The translations under genes and the position numbers were made by a program. The notes under the pieces are model-generated. The model worked only from the letters and a program-made list of their open reading frames with translations, searched no databases and was not told the DNA's origin. Below, piece after piece: positions 42,894 to 51,228 of a stretch of DNA of 64,000 bases (position 1 is its first letter; each line of letters begins with the position of its first letter). The stretch is from Amycolatopsis acidicola. GTDB taxonomy: Bacteria > Actinomycetota > Actinomycetes > Mycobacteriales > Pseudonocardiaceae. Where the stretch lies: contig NZ_VMNW02000012.1 in the NCBI RefSeq assembly GCF_007713735.2, forward strand, positions 80,544 to 144,543. The letters are read 5' to 3'.

Positions 42894-43563
42894 GAGTGGT
42901 GAGCGGGTGGGCGGCAGCGCACAGGACGTGACCTACCGGTGGCTGAAACAGCACATCGGGACGTTGCCGCGGGACGCGGGCTCCTTTTTGACCGAGTCCG
43001 AGGTGGCGGTGGCGACCGGGATGTCGCGCACACCGGTGCGCGAGGCGCTGCTGCGGTTGGAGACCGAGGGGCTGCTGCAGATCGTGCCGAAGAAAGGCGC
43101 CTTCGTGCCCCCGATCTCGGACGCCGATGTCCGGGCGGTGCTGCAGGCCAGGGCGTTGCTGGAGGACTGGTCCGCCCGGCGGGTCGTTCCCACGTCACCG
43201 GATTTCCTTACCCGGCTGGAAGAACTGGTGGCCGAGCAGCGGACCCTGGTCGGCGACCCGATGGCGTTCATCGTCTGCGACCGGGCCTTCCACCGGGCGA
43301 TCGTCGAACAGGCCGGCAACCCGGTGCTCGCGGAGTTCTACGAATCGTTGCGGGACAGGCAGATCCGGATGGGTGTGCGCGCGGTGGCCAGCTCGGCGAA
43401 CCGCGCCGAGGTGGTGCTGTCCGAGCATTCGGCGATCGTGGAAGCCCTGCGTTCGGGAGATCCCGACGTGGCCGCGGACGCGCACATCACCCACCTGCGC
43501 AGCACCATGGCCGCGCTGGGCGTGTCCGGCGGGGAGCCGGAGCAGCGCGGCTCTCTGTGGTGA
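42892..43563 (+). CDS. GntR-family regulator (FCD type), probably leaderless and autoregulated
   Basis: 223 aa. TESEVAVATGMSRTPVREAL and the FCD segments VCDRAFHRAIVEQAG and SEHSAIVEALRSGDP are typical. ATG 42892 lies 8 bp after the -10 box TATACA with no SD between, so a leaderless mRNA is likely. ATG 42883 is an alternative but would lie inside the -10 box. The palindromic operator spans -10 to start. It heads the cluster that runs to 49057. Confidence 0.87.
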   Translation: MSGERVGGSAQDVTYRWLKQHIGTLPRDAGSFLTESEVAVATGMSRTPVREALLRLETEGLLQIVPKKGAFVPPISDADVRAVLQARALLEDWSARRVVPTSPDFLTRLEELVAEQRTLVGDPMAFIVCDRAFHRAIVEQAGNPVLAEFYESLRDRQIRMGVRAVASSANRAEVVLSEHSAIVEALRSGDPDVAADAHITHLRSTMAALGVSGGEPEQRGSLW

Positions 43564-43592
43564 ATGGCCCGACGACAGTGACGAGGTGGGTT

Positions 43593-44810
43593 ATGCACAA
43601 TCGAGGCAGGGTCATCGTGGTCGGCGCGGGCCCGGTGGGCGCGGTGGCCGCGCTCGCCGCCGCGCGACGCGGGTTCGCGGTCACCTTGGTCGAACGCAAT
43701 GCCGAGGTCGAGTTCGACGCCGCGCCCAGGGCGGCCACGTTCCATCCGTCCACTTTGGAAATCCTCGACGGCCTGGCGATCATGCCGGACTTCCTCTCCG
43801 TGGGGCTGGTGTGCCGGTACTTCGACTTCTGGGACAGGCCCGGCCACGCGCTCGTGGCGCGAATGGATCACGACGTGCTGCGAGACGTGACGCAATTCCC
43901 GTACGTCGTGCAGACCGAGCAGCACAAGCTCGTGCGCATCGCGCTGGAACGGCTGCGGAAGCTGCCGGACGTGGAAATCCTGCTGGGCTGGCAGGTCGAT
44001 TCGATCTCCCAGGACGAAACGGGCGTCACCGTGCGCGCCGCGAACGGCACGGCGGAGCGGCACATCACGGGCTCCTGGCTGCTCGGCTGTGACGGCGGGC
44101 GGAGCACCGTGCGCAAGCAGCTGGACATCGAGTTCGAGGGCTACACCTGGCCGGAACGCTTCGCGGTGCTGACCACGCGGTTCGACTTCGCCGCCGCGAT
44201 GGGCTGCAGCGAACGCAGCTATTTCGCCGACCCGGATCAGTGGGTGAACCTGTTCAAGGTCGCCGGGGACGACCTGCGCGGCCGGTGGCGGGTCGTGTTC
44301 GCCGCGCCCGCGGACAGCTCCGACGAGGAGGTCCTGTCCGACGCCTCCGCGAAGGAGTGCCTGGCGGGTCTCCACCCCGACGCCGGACTCGGCGATCTGG
44401 TGCACCGCAACCTCTACAACGTGCACCAGCGGGTCGCGAAGCGGTTCCGCGCGGGCCGGGTGTTCCTGGCCGGGGACGCCGCGCACGTGAACAACCCGAT
44501 CGGCGGGCTCGGTCTCAACTGCGGGATCCACGACGCCATGGAGCTGGTCGGCACGCTGGAGCAGGCCGGGGACGACGCCGGTGCGCCGCTGCTCGACCGC
44601 TACGAACGGCGCAGGCGGACGGTGAACATCGAGTTCGTCCAGCAGCAGACGGTGGACAACAAGCAGCGCCTCGAAGAGAAGGACCCGGCCAAACGCCGCG
44701 AACGTCTCGATGCGTTGCGTGCCATCGCGGACGACGAAACGCGGCAGCTCGCGTTCCTGCGCCGGACCTCGCTGCTGGACGGCGTCCAGCGGGCACAGGC
44801 CATCGACTGA
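43593..44810 (+). CDS. FAD-dependent aromatic-ring hydroxylase (PHBH fold)
   Basis: 405 aa. VIVVGAGPVGAVAALAAARR (FAD, residues 8-27), GCDGGRSTVRKQLDI near 160 (DG motif) and FLAGDAAHVNNPIGGLGLN near 290 (GD motif). These are group A flavoprotein monooxygenases such as hydroxyphenylpropionate or hydroxybenzoate hydroxylases. ATG 43593 has GAGG 6 nt upstream; GTG 43560 in a GTGA overlap is an alternative start. The substrate is probably an aromatic or N-heteroaromatic acid, given the nitrilase-type and DUF2848 neighbours. Confidence 0.87.
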   Translation: MHNRGRVIVVGAGPVGAVAALAAARRGFAVTLVERNAEVEFDAAPRAATFHPSTLEILDGLAIMPDFLSVGLVCRYFDFWDRPGHALVARMDHDVLRDVTQFPYVVQTEQHKLVRIALERLRKLPDVEILLGWQVDSISQDETGVTVRAANGTAERHITGSWLLGCDGGRSTVRKQLDIEFEGYTWPERFAVLTTRFDFAAAMGCSERSYFADPDQWVNLFKVAGDDLRGRWRVVFAAPADSSDEEVLSDASAKECLAGLHPDAGLGDLVHRNLYNVHQRVAKRFRAGRVFLAGDAAHVNNPIGGLGLNCGIHDAMELVGTLEQAGDDAGAPLLDRYERRRRTVNIEFVQQQTVDNKQRLEEKDPAKRRERLDALRAIADDETRQLAFLRRTSLLDGVQRAQAID

Positions 44811-44824
44811 CCAGGAGAACATCC

Positions 44825-45745
44825 ATGCGCATCGCCGTTCCCGATCTGATCTCTCCGTCGTACTTTCCCGCGATCGCGGCCGTCGAACTGGGCCTGGTCC
44901 GCGACGAAGGCGTCGACATCGAACTGGATCTGCTGTTCCCGGTCACCGACGCGGCTCACGCGCTGCGCGGCGGGAAGATCGACTTCCTGGCCGGCGCGGC
45001 ACACGCCCCGATGCACGCCTTCCCCGAATGGTCCGGCGTGAAGCTCGTCGCCGCGTTGTCCCAGCACATGTACTGGTTCCTGGTCGTGCGCTCGGACCTG
45101 AACATCGGCCGGGGCGAACTCGGCGCGCTGCGTGACCTCCGGATCGGCGCGGCACCGGGCCCGGATCTCGGCCTGCGCGTCCTGCTCGCCGAGGCCGGCG
45201 TCGACGTCGAGGAGCGGGGAATCCGCATCGGCCCGGTCCCGGCCGCCGAAGGCACCGGGGTGTCGTTCGGAGTGGCCGCCGCCGAAGCACTGGAAACCGG
45301 TGCCGTGGACGGATTCTGGGCCAACGGCATGGGCGCGGAACTCGCGGTGCGGCGCGGCACCGGATCGCTGGTGCTCGACGCGCGCAGGGGTGACGGGCCT
45401 GTCGGATCCCGCGGCTACACCTTCCCCGCCCTCGCGGTCACCGACGACACCATCGAACGCGAGCCGGAGGCCGTCGCCGCCGTGACTCGCGCGATCATCC
45501 GCGCTCAGCGCCTGTTGCGCGAGGACCCGGACCAGGCGACGAAGGCCGCCACGGGAGTGTTCCCCGAGCTGGAAACCTCGATGATCGCCGAACTCGTGCG
45601 GCGTGACGCGCCCTTCTACGACCCGGAGATCTCGGCGGATTCCGCGCGCGAACTCGCCGATTTCGGCCGCCGCGCGAACCTGCTCACCACCACACCGGCC
45701 TACGACCGGATCGTCACCCCGCGGTTCCGCCATCTCTGGCGCTGA
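44825..45745 (+). CDS. NMT1/THI5-like periplasmic-binding-fold protein without signal peptide
   Basis: 306 aa. RIAVPDLISPSYFPAIAAVE, GLVRDEGVDIELDL, LRGGKIDFLAGAAHAPMHAF and AVDGFWANGMGAEL follow the NMT1/SsuA-type solute-binding fold. There is no signal peptide or lipobox, and no ABC permease or ATPase gene is nearby. A cytoplasmic role is therefore likely; enzymes with this fold include 4,5-dihydroxyphthalate decarboxylase and THI5. SD AGGAGAAC precedes ATG 44825. Its setting after a hydroxylase suits a decarboxylase, but this is inference. Confidence 0.75.
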   Translation: MRIAVPDLISPSYFPAIAAVELGLVRDEGVDIELDLLFPVTDAAHALRGGKIDFLAGAAHAPMHAFPEWSGVKLVAALSQHMYWFLVVRSDLNIGRGELGALRDLRIGAAPGPDLGLRVLLAEAGVDVEERGIRIGPVPAAEGTGVSFGVAAAEALETGAVDGFWANGMGAELAVRRGTGSLVLDARRGDGPVGSRGYTFPALAVTDDTIEREPEAVAAVTRAIIRAQRLLREDPDQATKAATGVFPELETSMIAELVRRDAPFYDPEISADSARELADFGRRANLLTTTPAYDRIVTPRFRHLWR

Positions 45746-45793
45746 CAACCCTTTCCGAGCGGTCCCCACTTCCAGCGGAGTCGAGGCAATGTA

Positions 45794-47212
45794 ATGGAAA
45801 CATCATCGGCACAACAGGCAGGGCCCACCACGTCGGCGCGTATTCCGTTCGGGGCGATGCTCGGCTCGATGGCCGTGGTCGCGGCGCTGAACGGAGTGCA
45901 GCAGGGGTATCTGACCCCGCTGCTGCCGTCGCTGGGGCACAGCCTGCACATGACCGCGTCCGGGCAGAGCCAGGTCTACCTGCTGTCCAGGCTCGCCACC
46001 GCGGTCTGGATGCCGCTGCTCGCCAAGCTCGGCGACAGCTACGGTCACCGGCGGTTCCTGCGGGTGGCGATCGCGATGGTCGCGATCGGCTCCCTGCTGA
46101 TGTCGGTGTGGCCGAGCACGGCCACGTTGTCGGTCGGTGTCGTGTTCCAGGGGGCCGCCGTCGGGTTCATGCCCCTGCTGATCGGGATCCTGCGGTACCG
46201 GGCGCCGGGCCGCCGCCGCTTCGGCGTCGGTCTGCTCGTCGGCACGCTGCTCGGCGCGCTCGGGGTCGGCGGGCTGGTCGCGGGCACCTTGAGCGAGCAT
46301 TCCGCGACGCTGGGCCTGTGGGTGGCGGTACCGGTGGCGGCGCTCGCGGTGGTCGCGAGTTTCGTGATTCCCCCTGGCGGCCCGGGATCCGGTGAGCGGT
46401 TCGCGCTGGTGCCGTTCGTCCTGCTGGCACTCGGACTGGTCGGTGTCGTCAGCGCGCTCGCGCTCGGCGCCGGCTGGGGATGGCTCTCCGCCGGGACCAT
46501 CGGCCTGGCGCTGGGCGGCGTGGCCGCCCTCGTCGCGTGGATCTTCGTCGAGCGGCGGACCGCGAGCCCGCTGATCGACCTCCGGATCCTGGCGAACCCG
46601 GCGGTCGCCGTCGTCGCCACGATCACGTTCTGCCTGAGCTTCTGCACCATCGGGTTCCTCGCGGCGAACTCCATTTTCCTCGGCGCCAAACCGGGCCGGT
46701 CCGGTTTCGGGCTGGGATACGGGCCGCAGGTGATCGCGCTCATCTCGCTCGCCCGCGCGTTCTTCTCGATCGGCGCTTCGCTGTGCGTGGCACCGCTGAT
46801 GCGCAAGATCGGCGAGCGCCGCACGGTCGTGCTGCCCGGCGTGCTCATCGCGCTCGGTTTCGGAAGTTTCCTGCTGTGGCACGAAACGTTCGTGGAGTAC
46901 TTCATCGCGACCGCGCTGCTGGGGCTCGCGATGGGCTGTTACGAGGCGTCCGGGCGCGCGCTGATCGTCGAGAGCGTTCCGGAGAAGGACACCGCCGTCG
47001 CCGCGGGAGTCAACGAGCTCGCGCTCGCGCTCGGGGCGACGGTCGGCGCGGCGATCATCGGCGCGATCATCACCGCGCACGAATCCGGGACGGGGGCGAC
47101 CTTGACCGGGTTCGACCTGGTCTGGTCGGTCTGCCTTGGCATGGCGCTCGTCGGGGCCGGGCTGGGGTTCTGCTACCGCCGCTCCGCCGGCGCGCTGGGG
47201 AGGCTGGCATGA
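45794..47212 (+). CDS. MFS transporter, DHA2-like
   Basis: 472 aa with about 13-14 hydrophobic helices. It has AKLGDSYGHRRFLRVAI (motif A), PLLIGILRYRAPGRRRFGVG and a TM5-like GTLLGALGVGGLVAGTL, then VERRTASPLIDLRILAN between halves, which is typical of EmrB/QacA transporters. The start overlaps a preceding ATG-TAA pair. Such transporters are mostly exporters; in this catabolic setting import is also possible. Confidence 0.82.
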   Translation: METSSAQQAGPTTSARIPFGAMLGSMAVVAALNGVQQGYLTPLLPSLGHSLHMTASGQSQVYLLSRLATAVWMPLLAKLGDSYGHRRFLRVAIAMVAIGSLLMSVWPSTATLSVGVVFQGAAVGFMPLLIGILRYRAPGRRRFGVGLLVGTLLGALGVGGLVAGTLSEHSATLGLWVAVPVAALAVVASFVIPPGGPGSGERFALVPFVLLALGLVGVVSALALGAGWGWLSAGTIGLALGGVAALVAWIFVERRTASPLIDLRILANPAVAVVATITFCLSFCTIGFLAANSIFLGAKPGRSGFGLGYGPQVIALISLARAFFSIGASLCVAPLMRKIGERRTVVLPGVLIALGFGSFLLWHETFVEYFIATALLGLAMGCYEASGRALIVESVPEKDTAVAAGVNELALALGATVGAAIIGAIITAHESGTGATLTGFDLVWSVCLGMALVGAGLGFCYRRSAGALGRLA

Positions 47213-48015
47213 AGATCGCCCTCGTGCAGGTCGCCAGCCCGCCGGAAGAATCGCCCGCCGAACGCCGGGCGCGAGTCGGGGAGATGGTGGCCGAGGCTCG
47301 CGGAGCGGATCTGGTCGTGCTGCCCGAACTGTGGGCCGCGGGCTACTTCGCCTTCGAGGAGTATCCCGAGCGGGCCGAGCCTTTCGACGGGCCGACGCTC
47401 GCGGCGGCCCGCGCGTGGGCGCGGAATCTCGGCGCCCACGTGCACCTCGGCAGCATCATCGAACGAGACGAAGCCGGCAGGCTGTTCAACACCGCGATCC
47501 TGGTGGCCCCGGACGGAACCGTCGCGCACACCTACCGCAAGATCCACGTCTTCGGGTATGCCTCGCGGGAGGCCGAACTCCTCACCCCCGGAGACCGGGT
47601 CGAGGTGGCGAAGACCGGGTTCGGCGGAGTCGGCGCGACCACGTGCTACGACCTGCGTTTCCCCGAGCTGTGGCGGGATCTGGTCGAGCACGGCGCCGAA
47701 CTCGTCGTCGTCCCGGCGGCCTGGCCCGCGGCGCGCCGCGAACACTGGCGGCTGTTCACCACCTGCCGCGCCGTCGAGGAACAGATCCTGCTGATCGCCT
47801 GCAACGCCACCGGCGTTCAGCAGGGCGGGGTCGAACTGGGCGGGCACAGCCGCGTCGTCGATCCGTGGGGAACCGTGCTCGTCGAAGCCGGGACGGACGA
47901 ATGCGTTGTCACCTGCGAGGTCGATCCCTTGGTGGTGAACAAGGTTCGCGCCGAGTTCCCCGTGCTGGCCGACCGGCGCCGGGCGGTTCCCGCACCGGCA
48001 CAACAGAGGAAGTGA
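47209..48015 (+). CDS. Carbon-nitrogen hydrolase (nitrilase superfamily amidase)
   Basis: 268 aa. The triad is complete: Glu40 in VLPELWAAGYF, Lys111 in TYRKIHVFGYA and Cys146 in GATTCYDLRFPEL. The CYDLRFPEL form is typical of omega-amidase/NIT2-like enzymes more than of true nitrilases. It hydrolyses a carboxamide to acid and ammonia. ATGA overlap with the transporter gene. It would deaminate an amide intermediate of the pathway. Confidence 0.88.
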   Translation: MKIALVQVASPPEESPAERRARVGEMVAEARGADLVVLPELWAAGYFAFEEYPERAEPFDGPTLAAARAWARNLGAHVHLGSIIERDEAGRLFNTAILVAPDGTVAHTYRKIHVFGYASREAELLTPGDRVEVAKTGFGGVGATTCYDLRFPELWRDLVEHGAELVVVPAAWPAARREHWRLFTTCRAVEEQILLIACNATGVQQGGVELGGHSRVVDPWGTVLVEAGTDECVVTCEVDPLVVNKVRAEFPVLADRRRAVPAPAQQRK

Positions 48016-48016
48016 G

Positions 48017-48709
48017 ATGCCACCGAACAAAGAACTGTCCCTGCACGTCGCGGGTACCGAGGAACGCCTGGCGCTGGAACCCGTGCGGCTCATCGTCGCG
48101 GGCTACACCGCCAAGGACGAGGAATCCGTGCGCGCCCATATCGCCGAGCTGGCCGACATCGGGGTTCCGCCCCCGGCGACGATCCCCGCGTTCTACGACC
48201 TGGACCCCGCGCTGCTCACCACCGATCCGGTCGTCGAGGCCGGGGGCGGGAGAACGTCCGGTGAGGTCGAGCCGGTGGTGATCCGCCACCGCGGCCGGTA
48301 CTTCCTCGGCGTGGGGTCCGACCACACGGACCGGGAGCGGGAACGCGAGGACATCGGCGGCTCGAAGGCCGCCTGCCCGAAGCCGGTGGGAGACGTCGTC
48401 GCGGACCTCGGGGCGGATCTGTCCGGAGTGGACTGGGATGGCCTGCGCGCGGAGTCCTTTGTGGACGACCGGCCGTACCAGAAGGGAAGTATCGCCGCAT
48501 TGCGTCACCCCGCCGAGCTGATCGAGCGCATGAGCGTGGCCACCGGCGTGTCCGGTGCTGCCGATCTGGTGCTCTATTGCGGCACTTTGCCCCTGCTGGG
48601 CGGGGAATTCGTCTACGGGAGCCACTGGCGGATCCGTTTGCGACTGCCCGGCGGGCTTGCGCTGACCCACGCGTACGAGACCAAAACGAAGCACCAGGGA
48701 GTCGGCTGA
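48017..48709 (+). CDS. DUF2848-family protein
   Basis: 230 aa. The DUF2848 hallmarks are VRLIVAGYTAKDEESVRAHI, TSGEVEPVVIRHRGRYFLG and GVGSDHTDREREREDIGGSK followed by ACPKPVGDVV. The fold is related to fumarylacetoacetate hydrolase, and SDHTDRE with the following Lys looks like the active-site region. No function is established for the family as far as I know. It starts 2 bp after the amidase gene stop, so it probably acts on the amidase product or its precursor. Confidence 0.82.
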   Translation: MPPNKELSLHVAGTEERLALEPVRLIVAGYTAKDEESVRAHIAELADIGVPPPATIPAFYDLDPALLTTDPVVEAGGGRTSGEVEPVVIRHRGRYFLGVGSDHTDREREREDIGGSKAACPKPVGDVVADLGADLSGVDWDGLRAESFVDDRPYQKGSIAALRHPAELIERMSVATGVSGAADLVLYCGTLPLLGGEFVYGSHWRIRLRLPGGLALTHAYETKTKHQGVG

Positions 48710-48712
48710 CCG

Positions 48713-49057
48713 ATGAGCAAACCCGAGTACGAGTTCTTCCCTGTCGGAGACGTGGACTTCACCGTCTGTCCCGGCGACAACCCGAAGATCACCGAGCGGA
48801 TTCTCGCCAAGGACCCCGAAACCGGGGTGGCCACCCGCATCCTGCGGTACGAGCCCGGCGCCGACTCGACCCCGATGGGCGTGCAGCGGCACGATTTCTG
48901 GGAGGAGGTCTACATCATCGAGGGCTCCTTCACCGACCTCACCCTCGGCGAGACCTTCACCGCGGGCATGTACGCCTGCCGCCCGCCGGGCATGCCCCAC
49001 GGCCCGTGGCGCACCGACGAAGGCGTCCTCACCTTCGAGGTCCGCTACCGCGCCTGA
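48713..49057 (+). CDS. Single-domain cupin
   Basis: 114 aa. Cupin motif 1 is GVQRHDFWEEVYIIEGSFTD (His, Glu ligands) and motif 2 is MYACRPPGMPHGPWRT (His). It could bind Fe or Mn and act as a small dioxygenase or isomerase, or modify the preceding step. It begins 3 bp after the DUF2848 gene stop. A short hairpin follows (49050-49065). Confidence 0.85.
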   Translation: MSKPEYEFFPVGDVDFTVCPGDNPKITERILAKDPETGVATRILRYEPGADSTPMGVQRHDFWEEVYIIEGSFTDLTLGETFTAGMYACRPPGMPHGPWRTDEGVLTFEVRYRA

Positions 49058-49065
49058 CCAGGCGC
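49050..49065. terminator. Short hairpin between convergent genes
   Basis: GCGCCT and AGGCGC pair around GACC, overlapping the cupin stop codon and 8 bp from the stop of the convergent Lrp gene. Weak but well placed. Confidence 0.4.
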
Positions 49066-49072
49066 GCCGGGA

Positions 49073-49525
49073 TCAGAGCGGCAGTGACCGGTTCTCGACG
49101 ACGCTCTTCATGACGAGGGTGGAGCTGAGCCGCTGGACGCCGGGCAGCGTGGTCAGTGCGGTGTCGTAGAGCTGCTGGAAAGCGGTCTGGTCCCGGGTGA
49201 GGACGCGGAGGAGGTAGTCGGGGTCGCCGAAGAGGCGTTGGGCCTGCAGGACGTTCGGGATGGCGGCGACGGCCTGCTCGAAGGCGCCGATGGTCTCGTG
49301 GTCGGACTTGCGCATGGTGACGAACACCAGCGCGTCGAAGGTGAGGCCGAGGACGTGCGCGTCGAGTTGGGCGCGGTAGCCGGTGATCACGCCGGCGGCC
49401 TCCAGTGCGCGCAGCCGGCGGTGACAGGGGGAGAGGCTCAGGCGGACGCGTTCGGCGAGTTCGGTGACGGACTGCCGCCCGTCGCGCTGCAGTTCGGCAA
49501 GAATCTTCCGGTCAACCGCGTCCAT
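49073..49525 (-). CDS. Lrp/AsnC-family regulator beside LysE exporter
   Basis: 150 aa. MDAVDRKILAELQRDGRQSV and LAERVRLSLSPCHRRLRAL form the winged helix; YLLRVLTRDQTAFQQLYDTA and LPGVQRLSSTLVMKSVVENR are the RAM domain end. ATG 49525 is chosen with AGGGAGGA 8 nt upstream; the longer frame starts in the promoter region. It is divergent from a LysE exporter gene, the standard arrangement for amino-acid-responsive export control. Confidence 0.92.
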   Translation of the reverse strand: MDAVDRKILAELQRDGRQSVTELAERVRLSLSPCHRRLRALEAAGVITGYRAQLDAHVLGLTFDALVFVTMRKSDHETIGAFEQAVAAIPNVLQAQRLFGDPDYLLRVLTRDQTAFQQLYDTALTTLPGVQRLSSTLVMKSVVENRSLPL

Positions 49526-49641
49526 CACCACAATCCTCCCTCGATTCCACTGTATCGCGCTCAGAGTTAGGAGCACTTCCCACCGGTTTCCGCATAGCTT
49601 CCCTTGGGGGAGTCGGTTTGCGTGAATCCGGGAGGGAAGGC

Positions 49642-50256
49642 ATGGCGTTCGGCGCGATCGCGGCGTTCTGGGGAGTGTCGCTGTTGCTGGTGCTCACCCC
49701 GGGCGCGGACTGGGCTTACGCGATCGCCGCGGGGCTGCGGTACCGGTCGGTCGTGCCGTCGGTGGGCGGGCTGTTGCTCGGCCACCTGGCGGTGACCGCG
49801 CTCGTGGCGGCGGGGGTGGCCGCGCTGGTGAACAGGACCTCGTGGGCGATGACCGTCCTGACGGTCGGCGGGGCCGCGTACCTGGTGTGGCTGGGGGTCA
49901 CCACGCTCCGCAGACCCGGGGCGGTGACGGCCGGGTCGGCGGGCCCGGATTCGCGGGCGCGGCAGGTCTTCAAAGGAGCCGGTACCAGCGGCCTGAACCC
50001 CAAGGTTTTCTTGCTGTTCTTGGCTTTGCTGCCCCAGTTCACGCAGCCGTCGGGCGCTTGGCCGCTCGCGGCGCAGATCGTGGTGCTCGGGCTGGTGCAC
50101 ACGTTCAGTTGTGCCGTCGTCTACACGGGCGTCGGGGCCGGTGCCCGCGCCGTGCTGCAGGCCCGGCCCGCCGCCGCCCGCGTCATCACCCGGGTTTCGG
50201 GCGTCGCGATGATCGTCCTCGGGCTGTTGCTGCTCGGGGAATCACTGCTGGCCTGA
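49642..50256 (+). CDS. LysE-family amino acid exporter
   Basis: 204 aa with six hydrophobic helices. LLLVLTPGADWAYAIAAGLR near residue 15 is the LysE/RhtB signature, and FKGAGTSGLNPKVFLLFLAL near 112 is the conserved central segment. ATG 49642 follows GGGAGGGAAGG. Controlled most likely by the divergent Lrp protein. The exported amino acid is unknown. Confidence 0.92.
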   Translation: MAFGAIAAFWGVSLLLVLTPGADWAYAIAAGLRYRSVVPSVGGLLLGHLAVTALVAAGVAALVNRTSWAMTVLTVGGAAYLVWLGVTTLRRPGAVTAGSAGPDSRARQVFKGAGTSGLNPKVFLLFLALLPQFTQPSGAWPLAAQIVVLGLVHTFSCAVVYTGVGAGARAVLQARPAAARVITRVSGVAMIVLGLLLLGESLLA

Positions 50257-50264
50257 CCGGTCGC

Positions 50265-50849
50265 TCACTGCCGGGCCAGCTGGACGGGTGGGTCCCCGGG
50301 ATACACGTGCAGCACGTCGTGGGCGTCGACGTGGAGCTGGCTGTCGGGTGAGCCCCGGAAGAGGGCGACGACGACGGCGGTGAGCCGGATCCTGCCGCCG
50401 CCGAGGTGGGTGATTCCCTTCGGCTCGGCCAGGCCTGCCAACCACTCGGCCTGCGTCTCGTCCATGGTCGCGGTGTAGGTGCCGCCCGCGCCGGAGCGGA
50501 TCTCGCGCGCGGCAAGGACATCGCCCCACCGGGCCAGGTCCAGGATCTCCCGCACGGCCAGTTCGAGTTCCTCGATTCCGCCGTAGTCGAGCGGGGTGTA
50601 GCGGGCCTTGTCGGCCAGGCCGCCACGCCAGTAGCTGTCGTCGTTTCCGGGGACATCCCGGTAAACCGACTGCCAAGCGAGCTTGCCGTCGAAGGAACGC
50701 GGCTTTTTCTCGGCCCAGCCGACCCGGAAACCCTCCCGGCTGCCGTCGTCCACGCAGATCTGCACCGTATCCCGCCGCGGCCGCCGGACAACCAGATTCC
50801 GTTGCCGCAGCCGCTCCTGGGTGTAGCGATCCAGGCGGTCTATGCCCAT
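50265..50849 (-). CDS. Unknown protein
   Basis: 194 aa, soluble. Blocks include RLDRYTQERLRQRNLVVRRP, VQICVDDGSREGFRVGWAEK, YGGIEELELAVREILDLARW and SQLHVDAHDVLHVYPGDPPV. No family is recognised and there is no signal or membrane segment. ATG 50849 has GAGAGGAG about 9 nt upstream; the longer frame to 51470 reads through the repeat arrays and a shadow. Codon use and SD support a real gene. It ends 8 bp from the convergent LysE gene. Confidence 0.65.
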   Translation of the reverse strand: MGIDRLDRYTQERLRQRNLVVRRPRRDTVQICVDDGSREGFRVGWAEKKPRSFDGKLAWQSVYRDVPGNDDSYWRGGLADKARYTPLDYGGIEELELAVREILDLARWGDVLAAREIRSGAGGTYTATMDETQAEWLAGLAEPKGITHLGGGRIRLTAVVVALFRGSPDSQLHVDAHDVLHVYPGDPPVQLARQ

Positions 50850-51015
50850 GGTCGTCACTCCTCTCACCCGGAACACTACGGAGGGCGGATGAGTTTCCGA
50901 TGACACGCGAATGCGATGGCTCAGCGGACCCGATCTCCTTGCCCCACCTCGGGCGGCCTGGTGTCTCGTGATCTTGTGGTCTTTACGCGCGGGTGTGTTT
51001 GCCCGCCAGGGCGCC

Positions 51016-51209
51016 GAGTTGGCCCCTGGCGTCGCCGAGTTGGCCGAGGGCGTCGCCCGGGTTGGCCGAGGGCGTCGCCGGGTTGGTCCGGGGCGTCGCC
51101 GAGTTGGCCGACCGCTGCCGCCGTGGGCAAACTCAGCGACCGGACCGGCAAAATCAGTGACGCAGCGGGCAAACTCACCGACCGCAGGGGCAAACACGGC
51201 AACGTAAAC
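51016..51209. repeat. Two facing arrays of 21-nt repeats (large imperfect inverted repeat)
   Basis: Left array: five units of the type GAGTTGGCCGAGGGCGTCGCC at 51016-51121 (one extra base at 51058). Right array: GGCAAACTCACCGACCGCAG-like units at 51126, 51147, 51168 and 51189. GAGTTGGCC on the left is the complement of the right's GGCAAACTC with one change, so the arrays face each other. The 379-bp gap 50850-51228 holds no supported gene; frames through it are low complexity. Confidence 0.75.
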
Positions 51210-51228
51210 CGGACCCGGATCTCCCTGC

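Noticed and set aside
42404..42895. Open frame through the 15-bp repeats (HATPP repeats)
   Set aside because: The repeat period is a multiple of three, which keeps frames open on both strands. There is no SD, no domain, and it would run into the regulator's promoter.
43560..43593. GTG 43560 as start of the flavin hydroxylase
   Set aside because: GTGA overlap makes it possible, but the ATG at 43593 has a GAGG SD and gives the normal distance to the FAD motif.
44825..45745. ABC transporter solute-binding protein
   Set aside because: No signal peptide or lipobox and no permease or ATPase gene nearby, so only the fold is claimed.
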